From positions 19,464 through 83,463 of the forward strand of contig JAMKCH010072219.1 of assembly GCA_023653785.1 (NCBI GenBank): a stretch of 64,000 nucleotides of DNA, in the 5' to 3' direction. Below are positions 23,514-32,269 of the stretch, piece after piece. The notes beneath the pieces are model-generated. The model was not told the DNA's origin. It saw only the letters and a program-made list of their open reading frames with translations, and made no database searches. The translations under genes were made by a program, and so were the position numbers. Every line of letters begins with the position of its first letter. The first letter of the stretch is position 1. The stretch is from Ophioderma brevispina (taxonomy: Eukaryota; Echinodermata; Ophiuroidea; Amphilepidida; Ophiodermatidae).

Positions 23514-24222
23514 TTTCAGCACATTAAAATTACACGAGAGTAAGATCATTTTCTTTACTTACTGTCACCTTGGCCATTGAAGTTTATGGAATGGAAGTAT
23601 AATTCATCTATAGTTCAAACATTTCCAAATCTTTCTTATTAAGATACACGGTAGTGTGTCCACCAAGTGTTAAAAATAAAAACCCCAAAAATAAGAAAAA
23701 ACAGCAAAAAGCATTAGAACATCCATGATACAAGCGACACACACCGTGAGTATATTATCAGAAACAAACTTCCCTTTGTTTGACGCGTATTTGCCGAGTA
23801 AAACCACTAGGTGGGAGTATCGTTAACGACCGCTAAACTACTCGTAATACAATAGCTCAGCATGTATTTCAACCCTCAGAAGTATATTTGGTACATTTCA
23901 TGAGCAAGATATGAATTTAGGCAACGGAAACGACGAGTTAGAAATGCTTTCAAACGGTCATGTATAGCGATTATTAGTGGCAAAATGTGAAACTTAAGAA
24001 ACGGTCTCACAGACCTACAGCCTTTATTACGAAATTAATATTGACACAATTTAGTACATGTTTTCTTTTTATCCTCATGATGTGCCTTTTACTGCTAACA
24101 TTGAAAATAATTGACTTCATACAAAGAAAATGATGTTTAACGGAATTCTTTTGTTCAACATCACTAATGAACCCTAACTAACATATACATATACAACAAT
24201 TCGTGTCTTATGTTATAATCTT

Positions 24223-24316
24223 TCTCCGTGGCACAGCGGTCTAAGCGATATGCGTCATTGATTTTACTTTTGGTTAGTCGGTCGTTGTCAGTTCGAGTCC
24301 GACTGTGGCCCACCAC
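24223..24316 (+). other. tRNA-like unit 2
   Basis: Matches unit 1 in order: GTGGCACAGCGGTCTAAGCG, CATTGATTTTACTTTTGG, box B AGTTCGAGTCC, CCCACCAC. Four of five T-stem pairs form. It sits about 805 bp after unit 1. Confidence 0.55.
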
Positions 24317-24507
24317 TTTCGGCATATTAAAATTATGCTAGTATTCAGTTCTGGTGATCATTCTCTTTAATTTGTAGGCTAACGGTCACCCTGACCATTG
24401 AAGCTGATATGGAAGTATATGTAATTGTTAGTATTCAGTTATTGTCAGGAAACACCAAGGTTGTCAGTTTCGATTTTACAATGAATATTCATAACAATAG
24501 ATATGTT

Positions 24508-24654
24508 AGTTAGTTAGTTAGTTAGTTAGACCAAAGTTTTAAATCCGGTTTTGTCCCCGTAAACGAGGGTGGCCGGATTCACCTCACACTCAGCAATACT
24601 GCTGTGTGAGGATTTATTGGAGCAAAAGATAATTGACCGGATACCCTTCCTGAC
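24508..24654 (-). mobile_element. 147-bp insertion with (CTAA)n end
   Basis: It is present in one duplicate and cleanly absent from the other, where ATATGTT joins GTCTTATAAA directly (25,671-25,680). On the minus strand it starts GTCAGGAAGGGTATCCGGTC and ends in (CTAA)n, like the simple-repeat tail of a non-LTR retroposon. It contains a small hairpin around CTCACAC-AGCA / TGCTGTGTGAG. No clear target duplication is visible. Confidence 0.7.
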
Positions 24655-25020
24655 GTCTTATAAAAAATATATATCTAAAAAAGTACTACCTACCAACAAT
24701 TATTTTTAAAATCCGGTGATTTTCTCCATTTTGAACCGAAAAATTAATATCACAGGGAAAATTTCTGCCGTCTATTGTATGAGAAGCTGCTTCATTTCTT
24801 TCAGACCAGAGAAAAACTTATCAAGGAAAACGAGCAATAAACTAGTGCTCCTGGACAAAAGTGTAAGCGGCCGTACAAGCACACAAATCTGCAATGTAAT
24901 TAATTGCATTGTCAGAGCCCCTATATGAAAACTAACGATTCATAATACAACATCTAAATTTCGTTCGAACTTCTCGGGGATGTTTCAAGGGACTACAATT
25001 CGCCCAAATACTCTCAGCTA

Positions 25021-25098
25021 CCGTTGATGGCCCAATGGTCAAGATAAGGAAATTTTTGTTTTGGGTGTTAGTCGGTTCGAGTCCGGTCGAGCCTACCA
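25021..25098 (+). other. tRNA-like unit 3
   Basis: GATGGCCCAATGGTCAAGAT serves as box A and GGTTCGAGTCC as box B, with T stem GTCGG / CCGGT pairing throughout if G-T is allowed. CTACCATTTTC after it supplies a TTTT terminator. It has lost nine bases (TTATTGATT-type) relative to unit 5. Confidence 0.5.
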
Positions 25099-25255
25099 TT
25101 TTCGATTTAATTAATGTTGTTATATATAGTAAGTCTCTGTTGGTGCTATCATTCTTTTTATTTGAGATGATTAATTTCATGATATAAAGTAGAAATTCAA
25201 GTACTGAAAGTATTGATTTTTTTGTTGAGATTTTCATTTAATATCATCATCGTAA

Positions 25256-25276
25256 TTTTTTTTTTTTTTTTTTTTT
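25256..25276. repeat. Poly-T (21) at the duplication junction
   Basis: The T run lies exactly between the end of copy 1 and the start of copy 2. It is absent from the outer end of copy 2, so it belongs to the junction rather than to the unit. Confidence 0.85.
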
Positions 25277-25391
25277 GAAAATAATTGACTTCATACAAAG
25301 AAAATGATGTTTAACGGAATTCTTTTGTTCAACATCACTAACGAACCCTCACTAACATATACAACAATTCGTGTCTTATGTTATAATCTTT

Positions 25392-25485
25392 CTCCGTGGC
25401 GCAGCGGTCTAAGCGATATGCGTCATTGATTTTACTTTTGGTTAGTCGGTTGTTGTCAGTTCGAGTCCGACTGTGGCCCACCACT
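25392..25485 (+). other. tRNA-like unit 4
   Basis: Duplicate of unit 2 with GTGGCGCAGCGGTCTAAGCG and AGTTCGAGTCC. GTGGCGCAGCGG is closer to a consensus box A than in unit 2. Confidence 0.55.
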
Positions 25486-26054
25486 TTCGGCATATTAAAA
25501 TTATGCTAGTATTCAGTTCTGGTGATCATTCTCTTTAATTTGTAGGCTAACGGTCACCCTGACCATTGAAGCTGATATGGAAGTATATGTAATTGTTAGT
25601 ATTCAGTTATTGTCAGGAAACACCAAGGTTGTCAGTTTCGATTTTGCAATGAATATTCATAACAATAGATATGTTGTCTTATAAAAAATATATATCTAAA
25701 AAAGTACTACCTAGGACGGAAAATGAGACAACAATTATTTTAAAAATCCGGTGATTTTCTCCATTTTGAACCGAAAAATTAATATCACAGGGAAAATTTC
25801 TGCCGTCTATTGTATGAGAAGCTGCTTCATTTCTTTCAGACCAGAGAAAAACTTATCAAGGAAAACGAGCAATAAACTAGTGCTCCTGGACAAAAGTGTA
25901 AGCGGCCGTACAAGCACACAAATCTGCAATGTAATTAATTGCATTGTCAGAGCCCCTATATGAAAACTAACGATTCATAATACAACATCTAAATTTCGTT
26001 GGAACTTCTCGGGGATGTTTCAAGGGACTACAATTCGCCCAAATACTCTCAGCT

Positions 26055-26140
26055 ACCGTTGATGGCCCAATGGTCAAGATAAGGAAATTATTGATTTTTG
26101 TTTTGGGTGTTAGTCGGTTCGAGTCCGGTCGAGCCTACCA
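26055..26140 (+). other. tRNA-like unit 5
   Basis: Duplicate of unit 3 that keeps the full middle (ATTATTGATTTTTGTTTTGG). That middle matches the corresponding part of units 1, 2 and 4, showing that all five units share one ancestor. Confidence 0.55.
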
Positions 26141-26297
26141 TTTTCGATTTAATTAATGTTGTTATATATAGTAAGTCTCAGTTGGTGCTATCATTCTTTT
26201 TATTTGAGATGATTAATTTCATGATATAAAGTAGAAATTCAAGTACTGAAAGTATTGATTTTTTTGTTGAGATTTTCATTTAATATCATCATCGTAA

Positions 26298-27079
26298 ATA
26301 ACCTCGTAACCGTGACACAGTTCATATAGTTCACACATTCCATGCTCAAAATCTAGTGAGTCATGTGTAGACGTGTATTCTGTTTACAAATAAGTATATT
26401 ACAAAAATGTTCTCTAACAAAAAGATGTCCTCTGGCTAGATCGGGTTGCGTACACTCCCGTAAGATTTTACAGGTATTTCATATAAATTGAATTCGAATT
26501 TTAATGCCAAAAGGCTAATATGGTATTGTGAAATTCATGCGTTGCTTCGGTTTGTAAATTTTACCTGTTCAGACATAATATTCATATTTTGCAGAGGAAA
26601 AACCATGAATTCAGCACTTTTGCTTGCCAAATTTAGTATTTTTAGTTATTTTCAGCCTGGTTTGGGAGTTTTCGGGGTCTTTTATGCGCTTTTCGCCAGT
26701 TTAAAGGATTCTGAGTGATGCATTTTTATTTTATAAGCTTATCGTAGAAATTAACATGCGGTTTCTTTAGAATTTCCACGTGTCCTGTTGGTAAAATACG
26801 TCTTTTTCCTAAATGCAAAGCAGCAACTCATTCTTTTCTTTTAAAATGTAAAATACCAGTGTATTATCACAAAAGGGACAAAATGCCCTTTTTAATTATA
26901 TTTTTTTGTGAAAAAGGCCTAAAATTGCCGAAACTTTAAAATCTGAATATCTCAGTAACTGAAGGAAATATTAATGAAAAAAAAAACACTAAAAGTTTTA
27001 TTTTCCAACTATATATAATAAATTTATATAAAATCTCAAATTTTGATAGCTATTTGATGTGCACAAAAATAAAGGAAAT
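26298..27079. other. No feature seen
   Basis: AT-rich. A 76-codon frame (26,488-26,718) is hydrophobic and aromatic-rich but matches nothing I recognise. Confidence 0.4.
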
Positions 27080-27220
27080 CTACCAAAAAAAACGTTCAAC
27101 GTTAAAAAAACACCAAGTTTTAAAAAGAGTACGAGCCGTATAAAGTTAATAAATGTTAAGAGAGCACCAAGTATACTCAAGTGCGTCTGCCCCATTGGCA
27201 AACTTGGTCCCATTTCTTCT
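27080..27220 (-). repeat. Inverted copy of the 28-kb module
   Basis: Reverse complement of about 27,992-28,131, nearly identical over 140 bp (AGAAGAAATGGGACCAAGTT to ACGTTTTTTTTGGTAG). All three copies diverge straight after GGTAGAT, so this is a real module edge. Confidence 0.85.
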
Positions 27221-27312
27221 ACAACGCAAAAGAAAATATCAGTTTTCCCACCATCAACCTCCAAACAGCCCAAATATATAGTTTCCATGCTAGAGGTGCT
27301 AATGCAATAATG

Positions 27313-27486
27313 CCAGTGTGAAAGCAGATATAGTCCGGTGGGAGCCATAGTCCGGGGCTCCATAGACGATAACGGAATAAAGCGTGAAACTAATGTTGCG
27401 TAAAGAGTCAACTGAATCGATTGCCCTATTGTTCACCATTGTTCCCGGACTATGAGTACGCCGGACAATGGTTACTTCTACACCGG
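27313..27486 (+). mobile_element. TA-type MITE, copy 1 (CCGGTGTGAA family)
   Basis: The left end reads CCAGTGTGAAAGCAGATATA and the right end, in reverse complement, CCGGTGTAGAAGTAACCATT. Inner pairs of AGTCCGG blocks give further inverted symmetry. This copy has a mutated first terminus and no clear TA flanks; the copies at 42,694, 50,523 and 52,715 show TA. Confidence 0.8.
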
Positions 27487-27672
27487 GTTCAAAACAACCC
27501 CTCTTCATACGTGAGACAACCAGAGCAGCGGGAGCTTCCTATGGTCTTTAGTACCATTCTTCCTGTAGGGTATCTCACATAAAGACTGGTACAACACCCA
27601 GAAACATACTTGAGTTAGACTCTATCACAGAACTCATAACCAATATACCTTCTATAGAACAGTCGACTGCAG

Positions 27673-28135
27673 ATCCGTCGAAACACATTTTCATTGGGAA
27701 GACAATTGATGTTACAAGGAGATTGGGCTTTATTCCGTATTGAATACATCTCCAACAACAAGAAATCAAGCAAGAAAACAAACGAAACTAAGAAATATTA
27801 ATTTGAAAAGTATACAAGTCAGAACAAGACGCCCTTTAAACAAGAAATAGGAATACCAATTCCAAACTCAAACTGCCAATATAACCTTAAGAACAAATGC
27901 AGTTGGATTTATTTAAATCAACAATTTGGTCTAATGATGATGGTTCCTTTAATGAAATGTCACAAACGTTCTCAACAAAGGAATTAGGGATAGAAGAAAT
28001 GGGACCAAGTTTGCCAATGGGGCAGACGCACTTGAGTATACTTGGTGCTCTCTTAACATTTATTAACTTTATACGGCTCGTACTCTTTTTAAAACTTGGT
28101 GGTTTTTTAACGTTGAACGTTTTTTTGGTAGATAG
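27673..28135 (+). repeat. 463-bp direct duplication, copy A
   Basis: Identical in length and apparently base for base to 28,551-29,013. It begins ATCCGTCGAAACACATTTTC and ends TTTGGTAGATAG. Frames exist on both strands (89 codons plus, 86 codons minus); the minus frame is rich in Lys and Ser and looks more protein-like, but I recognise neither. Confidence 0.9.
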
Positions 28136-28470
28136 AGTATTACACAAATCCCAACGTTTATGTTAACAACATGTCAGCTACTAACTTGCGCGAATTAGGC
28201 ATCTTATTTAGTAGACAACTTTCTCCACACCTGTTGCTTACAATGGGTGCAACTACTATAGCAATAATATACCAAGGTTGCGACAACTATACTGTTGTCG
28301 ATTCTTATGCTCGTAATAGTTCTGGACAGCCATCCTCCAATGGGACAGCAGGAGCTTTTTTGTTCCATTCGATTTCTTCTTTAATTAAGTACTTAGTTTC
28401 TACATATTGTGGGTATGTATATAATTTAACACCTGTACTTATTAGTTCTGAATACACCAGACAACAATGA
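28132..28470 (+). CDS. Partial cysteine-protease-like ORF (transposon-type OTU/C76-like)
   Basis: An open stretch of 113 codons with a possible ATG at 28,171. The segment LLLTMGATTIAIIYQG, then YTVVDSYARNSSGQPSSNGT, then FHSISSLIKYL and YNLTPVLI, has the order of the C-terminal half of an OTU/peptidase C76-like domain. I recall that domain from large Helitron- and Polinton-associated proteins, where F-D-S-H-(A/S)-R carries the catalytic His region. Here the usual His is replaced (V-V-D-S-Y-A-R), so catalysis would be doubtful. No catalytic Cys half is visible upstream; instead the ORF starts exactly where the duplicated module ends. This is from memory of family motifs, not a search. Confidence 0.4.
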   Translation: MEYYTNPNVYVNNMSATNLRELGILFSRQLSPHLLLTMGATTIAIIYQGCDNYTVVDSYARNSSGQPSSNGTAGAFLFHSISSLIKYLVSTYCGYVYNLTPVLISSEYTRQQ

Positions 28471-28550
28471 AAAATTCATTTCCAAAATATCTGAAGAGAC
28501 ATCTTAAGAGTGTTGATCTTAATTACCAAATTTTTTTTTTTTTTTTTTTT

Positions 28551-29013
28551 ATCCGTCGAAACACATTTTCATTGGGAAGACAATTGATGTTACAAGGAGA
28601 TTGGGCTTTATTCCGTATTGAATACATCTCCAACAACAAGAAATCAAGCAAGAAAACAAACGAAACTAAGAAATATTAATTTGAAAAGTATACAAGTCAG
28701 AACAAGACGCCCTTTAAACAAGAAATAGGAATACCAATTCCAAACTCAAACTGCCAATATAACCTTAAGAACAAATGCAGTTGGATTTATTTAAATCAAC
28801 AATTTGGTCTAATGATGATGGTTCCTTTAATGAAATGTCACAAACGTTCTCAACAAAGGAATTAGGGATAGAAGAAATGGGACCAAGTTTGCCAATGGGG
28901 CAGACGCACTTGAGTATACTTGGTGCTCTCTTAACATTTATTAACTTTATACGGCTCGTACTCTTTTTAAAACTTGGTGGTTTTTTAACGTTGAACGTTT
29001 TTTTGGTAGATAG
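28551..29013 (+). repeat. 463-bp direct duplication, copy B
   Basis: Directly preceded by 20 T (28,531-28,550). It ends at the same GGTAGATAG edge as copy A, after which TGACC-type repeat sequence begins (GTTACAGTGACCATCAAACA). Confidence 0.9.
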
Positions 29014-29139
29014 GTTACAGTGACCATCAAACATGCTCAAAAGAACTGCGGTACGACTCATACGGGCAGTACACAGTTTGACTAATGATCTAAATGACCT
29101 TTGGCCCACATTCAAACGCTTCTGTATATTTATACCAGT

Positions 29140-30095
29140 GGTATTTTCTCAGAGACTGAGGGTCGTCCGTTCCTGAAACTTGGTGGGTGGGTGCCCTTAG
29201 ACCTTCCGAAGACCGAGTTTGTATTGGTTTGTGGATCAAAGGTCATCGGGTCATTAGAGGTCAATGGGGTAAACGTGGATGTATGGACATGAAACTTGGA
29301 GGGTGGGGTCAATTCTTGATGCCGAAAATTTTTACGGTCACGACAAGGTCATTAGGGGTCATTAAAGATCAAAGGAGGTCAGTCTACTTTCTCGCAGACA
29401 GAGGGTTGCATGTTCCTGAAACTTGGTGGGTGGGTGCCCCTTGACCTTCGGAAGACCGAGTTTGGTTAGTGGATCAAAGGTCATCAGGGATCATTCGAGG
29501 TCAAAGGAGGTCAATGGGGTAAACGTTGGTGTATGGACATGAAACTTGGAGGGTGGGGTCAATTGTTGATGCCAAAATGTTTAAGGTCACAACAAGGTCA
29601 TTAGGGGTCATTCAAGGTCAAAGGAAGTTAAAGTCTATTTTCTCGGAGACCAAGGGTCGTCCGTTCCTGAAACTTGGTGGGTGAGTGCCCCTAGACCTTC
29701 CGAAGCACCACTGGCGAGTGCCAAATTGTGTAAAACGTTTTTCTATGGAGTGTGAACTGCGCACTATGACGAGATTGCGATTTATTCCGTGGGCACTCGA
29801 AGACCGAGTTTGTATTAGTGGATCAATCAAGGGGTCATTCAAGGTCAAAGGAGGTCAATGGGGTAAACATTGGTGTATGGGCATGAAACTTTGAGGGTGG
29901 GGTCGATTGTTAATGCCAACAATTTTAAAGGGCATGAGAAGGTCATTAGGGGCCATTCAAGGTCAAATGAGATCTAATGGGGTAAACATTGGTGTTGGTG
30001 TATGGACATGAAATTTTGAGGGTGGGGTTGATTGTTGATGTCAAAACAAGGTCATCAGGGGTCATTCAAGGTCAAATGAACCGCAAAACCCGAGG
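29140..30095 (+). repeat. TGACC tandem repeat, about 245-bp period
   Basis: Units start near 29,150, 29,391 and 29,642 with TCCTGAAACTTGGTGGGTGG, ACCTTCCGAAGACCGAGTTT, GGTCAAAGGAGGTCAATGGG, GGACATGAAACTTGGAGGGT and CAAGGTCATTAGGGGTCATT. A shortened unit continues to about 30,090. It is dense in AGGTCA half-sites. Short plus-strand frames (70-85 codons) exist because the unit length allows it; I do not consider them genes. Confidence 0.8.
29706..29797. mobile_element. 92-bp insertion flanked by CGAAG
   Basis: It lies inside the third tandem unit. Units 1 and 2 show the empty site CTTCCGAAGACC; here CGAAG occurs on both sides (29,701-29,705 and 29,798-29,802), a 5-bp target duplication. The inner ends AGTGCCAAATTG and, in reverse complement, AGTGCCCACGG are weakly similar. 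Confidence 0.7.
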
Positions 30096-30149
30096 GCCAT
30101 TGAAGGCAGGTGATCGCGAAACCCAGGTGATAGCCAAATCGAAGGACTG

Positions 30150-30225
30150 CCTAATAATAATAATGAGATATATATAGCGCCTTTTACACAAGTAGACAAA
30201 AGCGCTGTTGCCTATTATTATTACG
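30150..30225 (-). mobile_element. LINE/SINE 3' tail fragment
   Basis: On the minus strand it reads AACAGCGCTTTTGTC, then AAAGGCGCTATATATATCTC, then (ATT)n. This is the same kind of tail as the SINE at 300-657. Confidence 0.65.
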
Positions 30226-30289
30226 CTGCCTTCAGGAAATCGTCGCAATCATTTTGCTTCACCTAGTAAAATACTATTAAAAAAACACT

Positions 30290-30525
30290 GGTCCAGAACT
30301 CTTATGGGTATGCACAGAATGACCTTTTAAAAGTTATGGCCCATATGCCCTTTTGACCTCCAATGACCCTACTTGACCTTTGACCCCAAAATATCAACAC
30401 ATTCTTCCAAATTAAGTTGTATAGCCACCAAACTTGCTCAAAATAACCACTGGCCAAGACCCTTGGGATATATGTCAATTGACCTCTAATGACCCTACAT
30501 GACCTATGGCCCCACAACTACGCAT
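30290..30525. repeat. TGACC-rich interspersed repeat
   Basis: Block with GGGTATGCACAGAATGACC, TTGACCTCCAATGACC, TGACCTTTGACCC (30,374-30,386) and AACTTGCTCAAAATAACCAC. It lies within 100 bp of the zinc-finger exon. Confidence 0.7.
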
Positions 30526-30601
30526 TTTCTTACCATTTTCATTTAATTTTAAGTGTACAACCCATATTGTTTCTACAACTACAATGGCTAACATGAAAAT
30601 A

Positions 30602-30618
30602 TTTTCTCCCAATCACAG
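30602..30618 (+). promoter_or_regulatory. Probable 3' splice site of the zinc-finger exon
   Basis: TTTTCTCCCAATCACAG is a pyrimidine tract ending in CAG. The reading frame is open from the next base to the ATG at 30,646, and the same tract and CAG are kept in the pseudogene copy (about 60,515-60,530). Both facts favour a terminal coding exon. Confidence 0.5.
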
Positions 30619-31866
30619 AATCCAGGCAATAAGCACACAAGAAGAATGGAGAGAAGATTTCTAGACCCTTTCATCTGCAAATATTGCCCAAGGAGGTATG
30701 ACTGTTTCGATCAATTTCAGAGACACGTCAGGAAGCACAAAGGCATCCATTGTAAACCATTTCAAGCATATCGGATTTTAACTGACCAGATACGAACTTG
30801 CACTGCTTCCAAATCATTCCAGTGCACTGAATGTGGTAAACGCTTCACACACCAACCAAGTTTATCCAGACATAAGAGAATTCACACTGCTAGCAAACCA
30901 TTTGAATGCACTGAATGCGGTAAATGCTTCACACAGAAAGCAAATTTAGCCAGACATGAGAGAATTCACACTGGTAGCAAACCATTTCAATGCACTGAAT
31001 GCGGTGCATGTTTCAGAGAGAAATCATATTTAGTCAGACATTGGAGAATTCACACTGGTGAAAAACCATTTCAGTGCATTGAATGTGGTAAATGTTTCAC
31101 ACACAAACCAACTTTAACCCAACATATGAGACTTCACACTGGCGACAAACCATTTCAGTGCACCGAATGTGGTAAATGTTTTGCACGGAAATATTATTTA
31201 GACACGCATGTAGTAAGAGATCACACTGGTGATAAACCATTTCGATGCACTGAATGTGGTAAATGTTTCACACACAAATCAAGTTTAGACACGCATGCGA
31301 GATATCACACTGCTGATACACCATTTCAGTGCACTGAATGTGGTAAATGTTTCACACAAAAATCATATTTAAATCAACATGTGAGAATGCACACTGGTGA
31401 AAAACCATTTCAGTGCACTGAATGTGGTAAATGTTTCACACACAAACCAACTTTAACCCAACATGTGAGACTTCACACTGGCGACAAACCATTTCGGTGC
31501 ACTAAATGTGGTAAATGTTTCGCCCAGAAATCAAGTTTAACCAGACATGTGAGAATTCACACTAGTGACAAACCATTTCAATGCACTGAATGTGGTAAAT
31601 GTTTCGCACACAAATCAACATTAACCAATCATGCGAGAATTCACACTGGTGACAAACCATTTCAGTGCACTGTATGTGGAAAATGTTTCACATGGAAAGT
31701 GTATTTAATCACACATATGGAAATTCACACTGGTATCAAACCTTTTCAATGCACAGAATGTGGTGAATGTTTCACACAGAAATCAACATTAACCAGACAT
31801 ATGAGAATTCACACTGGTGACAAACCCTTTCAATGCACTGAATGTGGTCAATGTTTCACACAGTAA
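30619..31866 (+). CDS. C2H2 zinc-finger protein, 13 fingers (terminal exon)
   Basis: Likely a nuclear DNA-binding protein. From ATG 30,646 it gives 406 residues: one divergent finger (residues 11-31, C-x2-C...H-x3-H), a spacer, then 12 fingers joined by TG(D/E)KPF-type linkers, and a 14th cut at FQCTECGQCFTQ. Finger 6 has H-x4-H. Most fingers have a third Cys (CxECGKCF). Helix positions -1, 2, 3, 6 for fingers 2-13 are HPSR, QANR, ESYR, HPTQ, RYYT, HSST, QSYQ, HPTQ, QSSR, HSTN, WVYT, QSTR; fingers 5 and 9 are the same, suggesting internal duplication. There is no KRAB, SCAN, BTB or ZAD domain in this exon. Upstream exons, if any, were not found. The frame breaks at a TAA (31,864-31,866) in mid-finger. 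Confidence 0.85.
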   Translation, partial: NPGNKHTRRMERRFLDPFICKYCPRRYDCFDQFQRHVRKHKGIHCKPFQAYRILTDQIRTCTASKSFQCTECGKRFTHQPSLSRHKRIHTASKPFECTECGKCFTQKANLARHERIHTGSKPFQCTECGACFREKSYLVRHWRIHTGEKPFQCIECGKCFTHKPTLTQHMRLHTGDKPFQCTECGKCFARKYYLDTHVVRDHTGDKPFRCTECGKCFTHKSSLDTHARYHTADTPFQCTECGKCFTQKSYLNQHVRMHTGEKPFQCTECGKCFTHKPTLTQHVRLHTGDKPFRCTKCGKCFAQKSSLTRHVRIHTSDKPFQCTECGKCFAHKSTLTNHARIHTGDKPFQCTVCGKCFTWKVYLITHMEIHTGIKPFQCTECGECFTQKSTLTRHMRIHTGDKPFQCTECGQCFTQ

Positions 31867-32160
31867 AACAACATTAACCAGACATGTGAGAACTCATACT
31901 GGTGGGAAAACCATTTCAATGCGCTGAATGTGGTAAATTTTTGCAGAGAAATCAATGTTGACCAGATAAGAAAAATCATACTGGTGAAAAACCATTCCAA
32001 GGAACTCTGTGGTAAAGTCTCGTTAAAGAAAGTGGGTGCAACCAAACATGGAAATACGCAACTGGTGACAAGCATGCCAAATGCACTGAATTTGGTACAT
32101 GTTCAACACGGAAATATAAAAACCCAAGTGTGAGAATTACACTGGTGAAAAACCAATTCC
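31867..32160 (+). pseudogene. Frame-shifted continuation of the finger array
   Basis: Finger codons go on in other frames (ACATTAACCAGACATGTGAG, CATTTCAATGCGCTGAATGT, ACTGGTGAAAAACCA), with single-base shifts near 31,864, 31,908 and 31,940 and increasing decay. About three more fingers can be recognised. Either the gene has lost its 3' part or base-calling indels broke it. Confidence 0.7.
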
Positions 32161-32257
32161 GATCAAATGTTGGGATCAAAGTATTTTGTCTCTGGTTTAG
32201 TAAAACACCGATCAGCAAATTTGGTATTTTGAAAGATAATTTAATATTGTTTGTATT

Positions 32258-32263
32258 AATAAA
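32258..32263 (+). promoter_or_regulatory. Polyadenylation signal AATAAA
   Basis: AATAAA about 390 bp after the stop and about 100 bp after the last finger-like codons. It is the first on this strand after the array and fits the 3' end of the zinc-finger transcript. Confidence 0.45.
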
Positions 32264-32269
32264 GAAAAA

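Larger units (their letters stand above)
22836..24450 (+). repeat. Two tandem units of about 805 bp, each with a tRNA-like core
   Basis: Unit 1 (22,836-23,639) and unit 2 (23,640-24,450) both start AAGAYACACGGTAGTGTGT, then an A-rich spacer, then CGACACACACCGTGAGTATA, so each opens with an inverted repeat (CACGGT-GTGTG against CACACACCGTG) around a spacer of about 80 bp. They continue with AACAAACTTCCCTTTGTTTG, CATGTATTTCAACCC, GGTCTCACAGACCTACAGCC, AACATCACTA and a tRNA-like core. Divergence is mostly substitutions. Confidence 0.8.
24103..25255 (+). repeat. Recent direct duplication, copy 1
   Basis: From TGAAAATAATTGACTTCATA to CATCATCGTAA. Copy 2 (25,277-26,297) is nearly identical; the main differences are a 147-bp insertion here (24,508-24,654), a 9-bp loss in a tRNA-like core (near 25,061) and a short indel near 24,690. 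Both copies encode the same 70-codon frame (24,716 and 25,751), which has no recognisable domain. Confidence 0.9.
25277..26297 (+). repeat. Recent direct duplication, copy 2
   Basis: Near-identical to 24,103-25,255 but without the 147-bp insertion. It holds tRNA-like units 4 and 5 and runs into unique sequence after CATCGTAA. Confidence 0.9.

Noticed and set aside
22836..26297. Functional tRNA gene cluster
   Set aside because: Box A and B exist and T stems pair, but no unit gives a normal anticodon stem and loop or a proper tRNA length.
26998..27411. 137-codon hydrophobic minus-strand ORF as a membrane protein
   Set aside because: The frame spans a MITE and the inverted module; the hydrophobic part is the reverse reading of a Lys-rich frame in the same module, so the signal is not independent.
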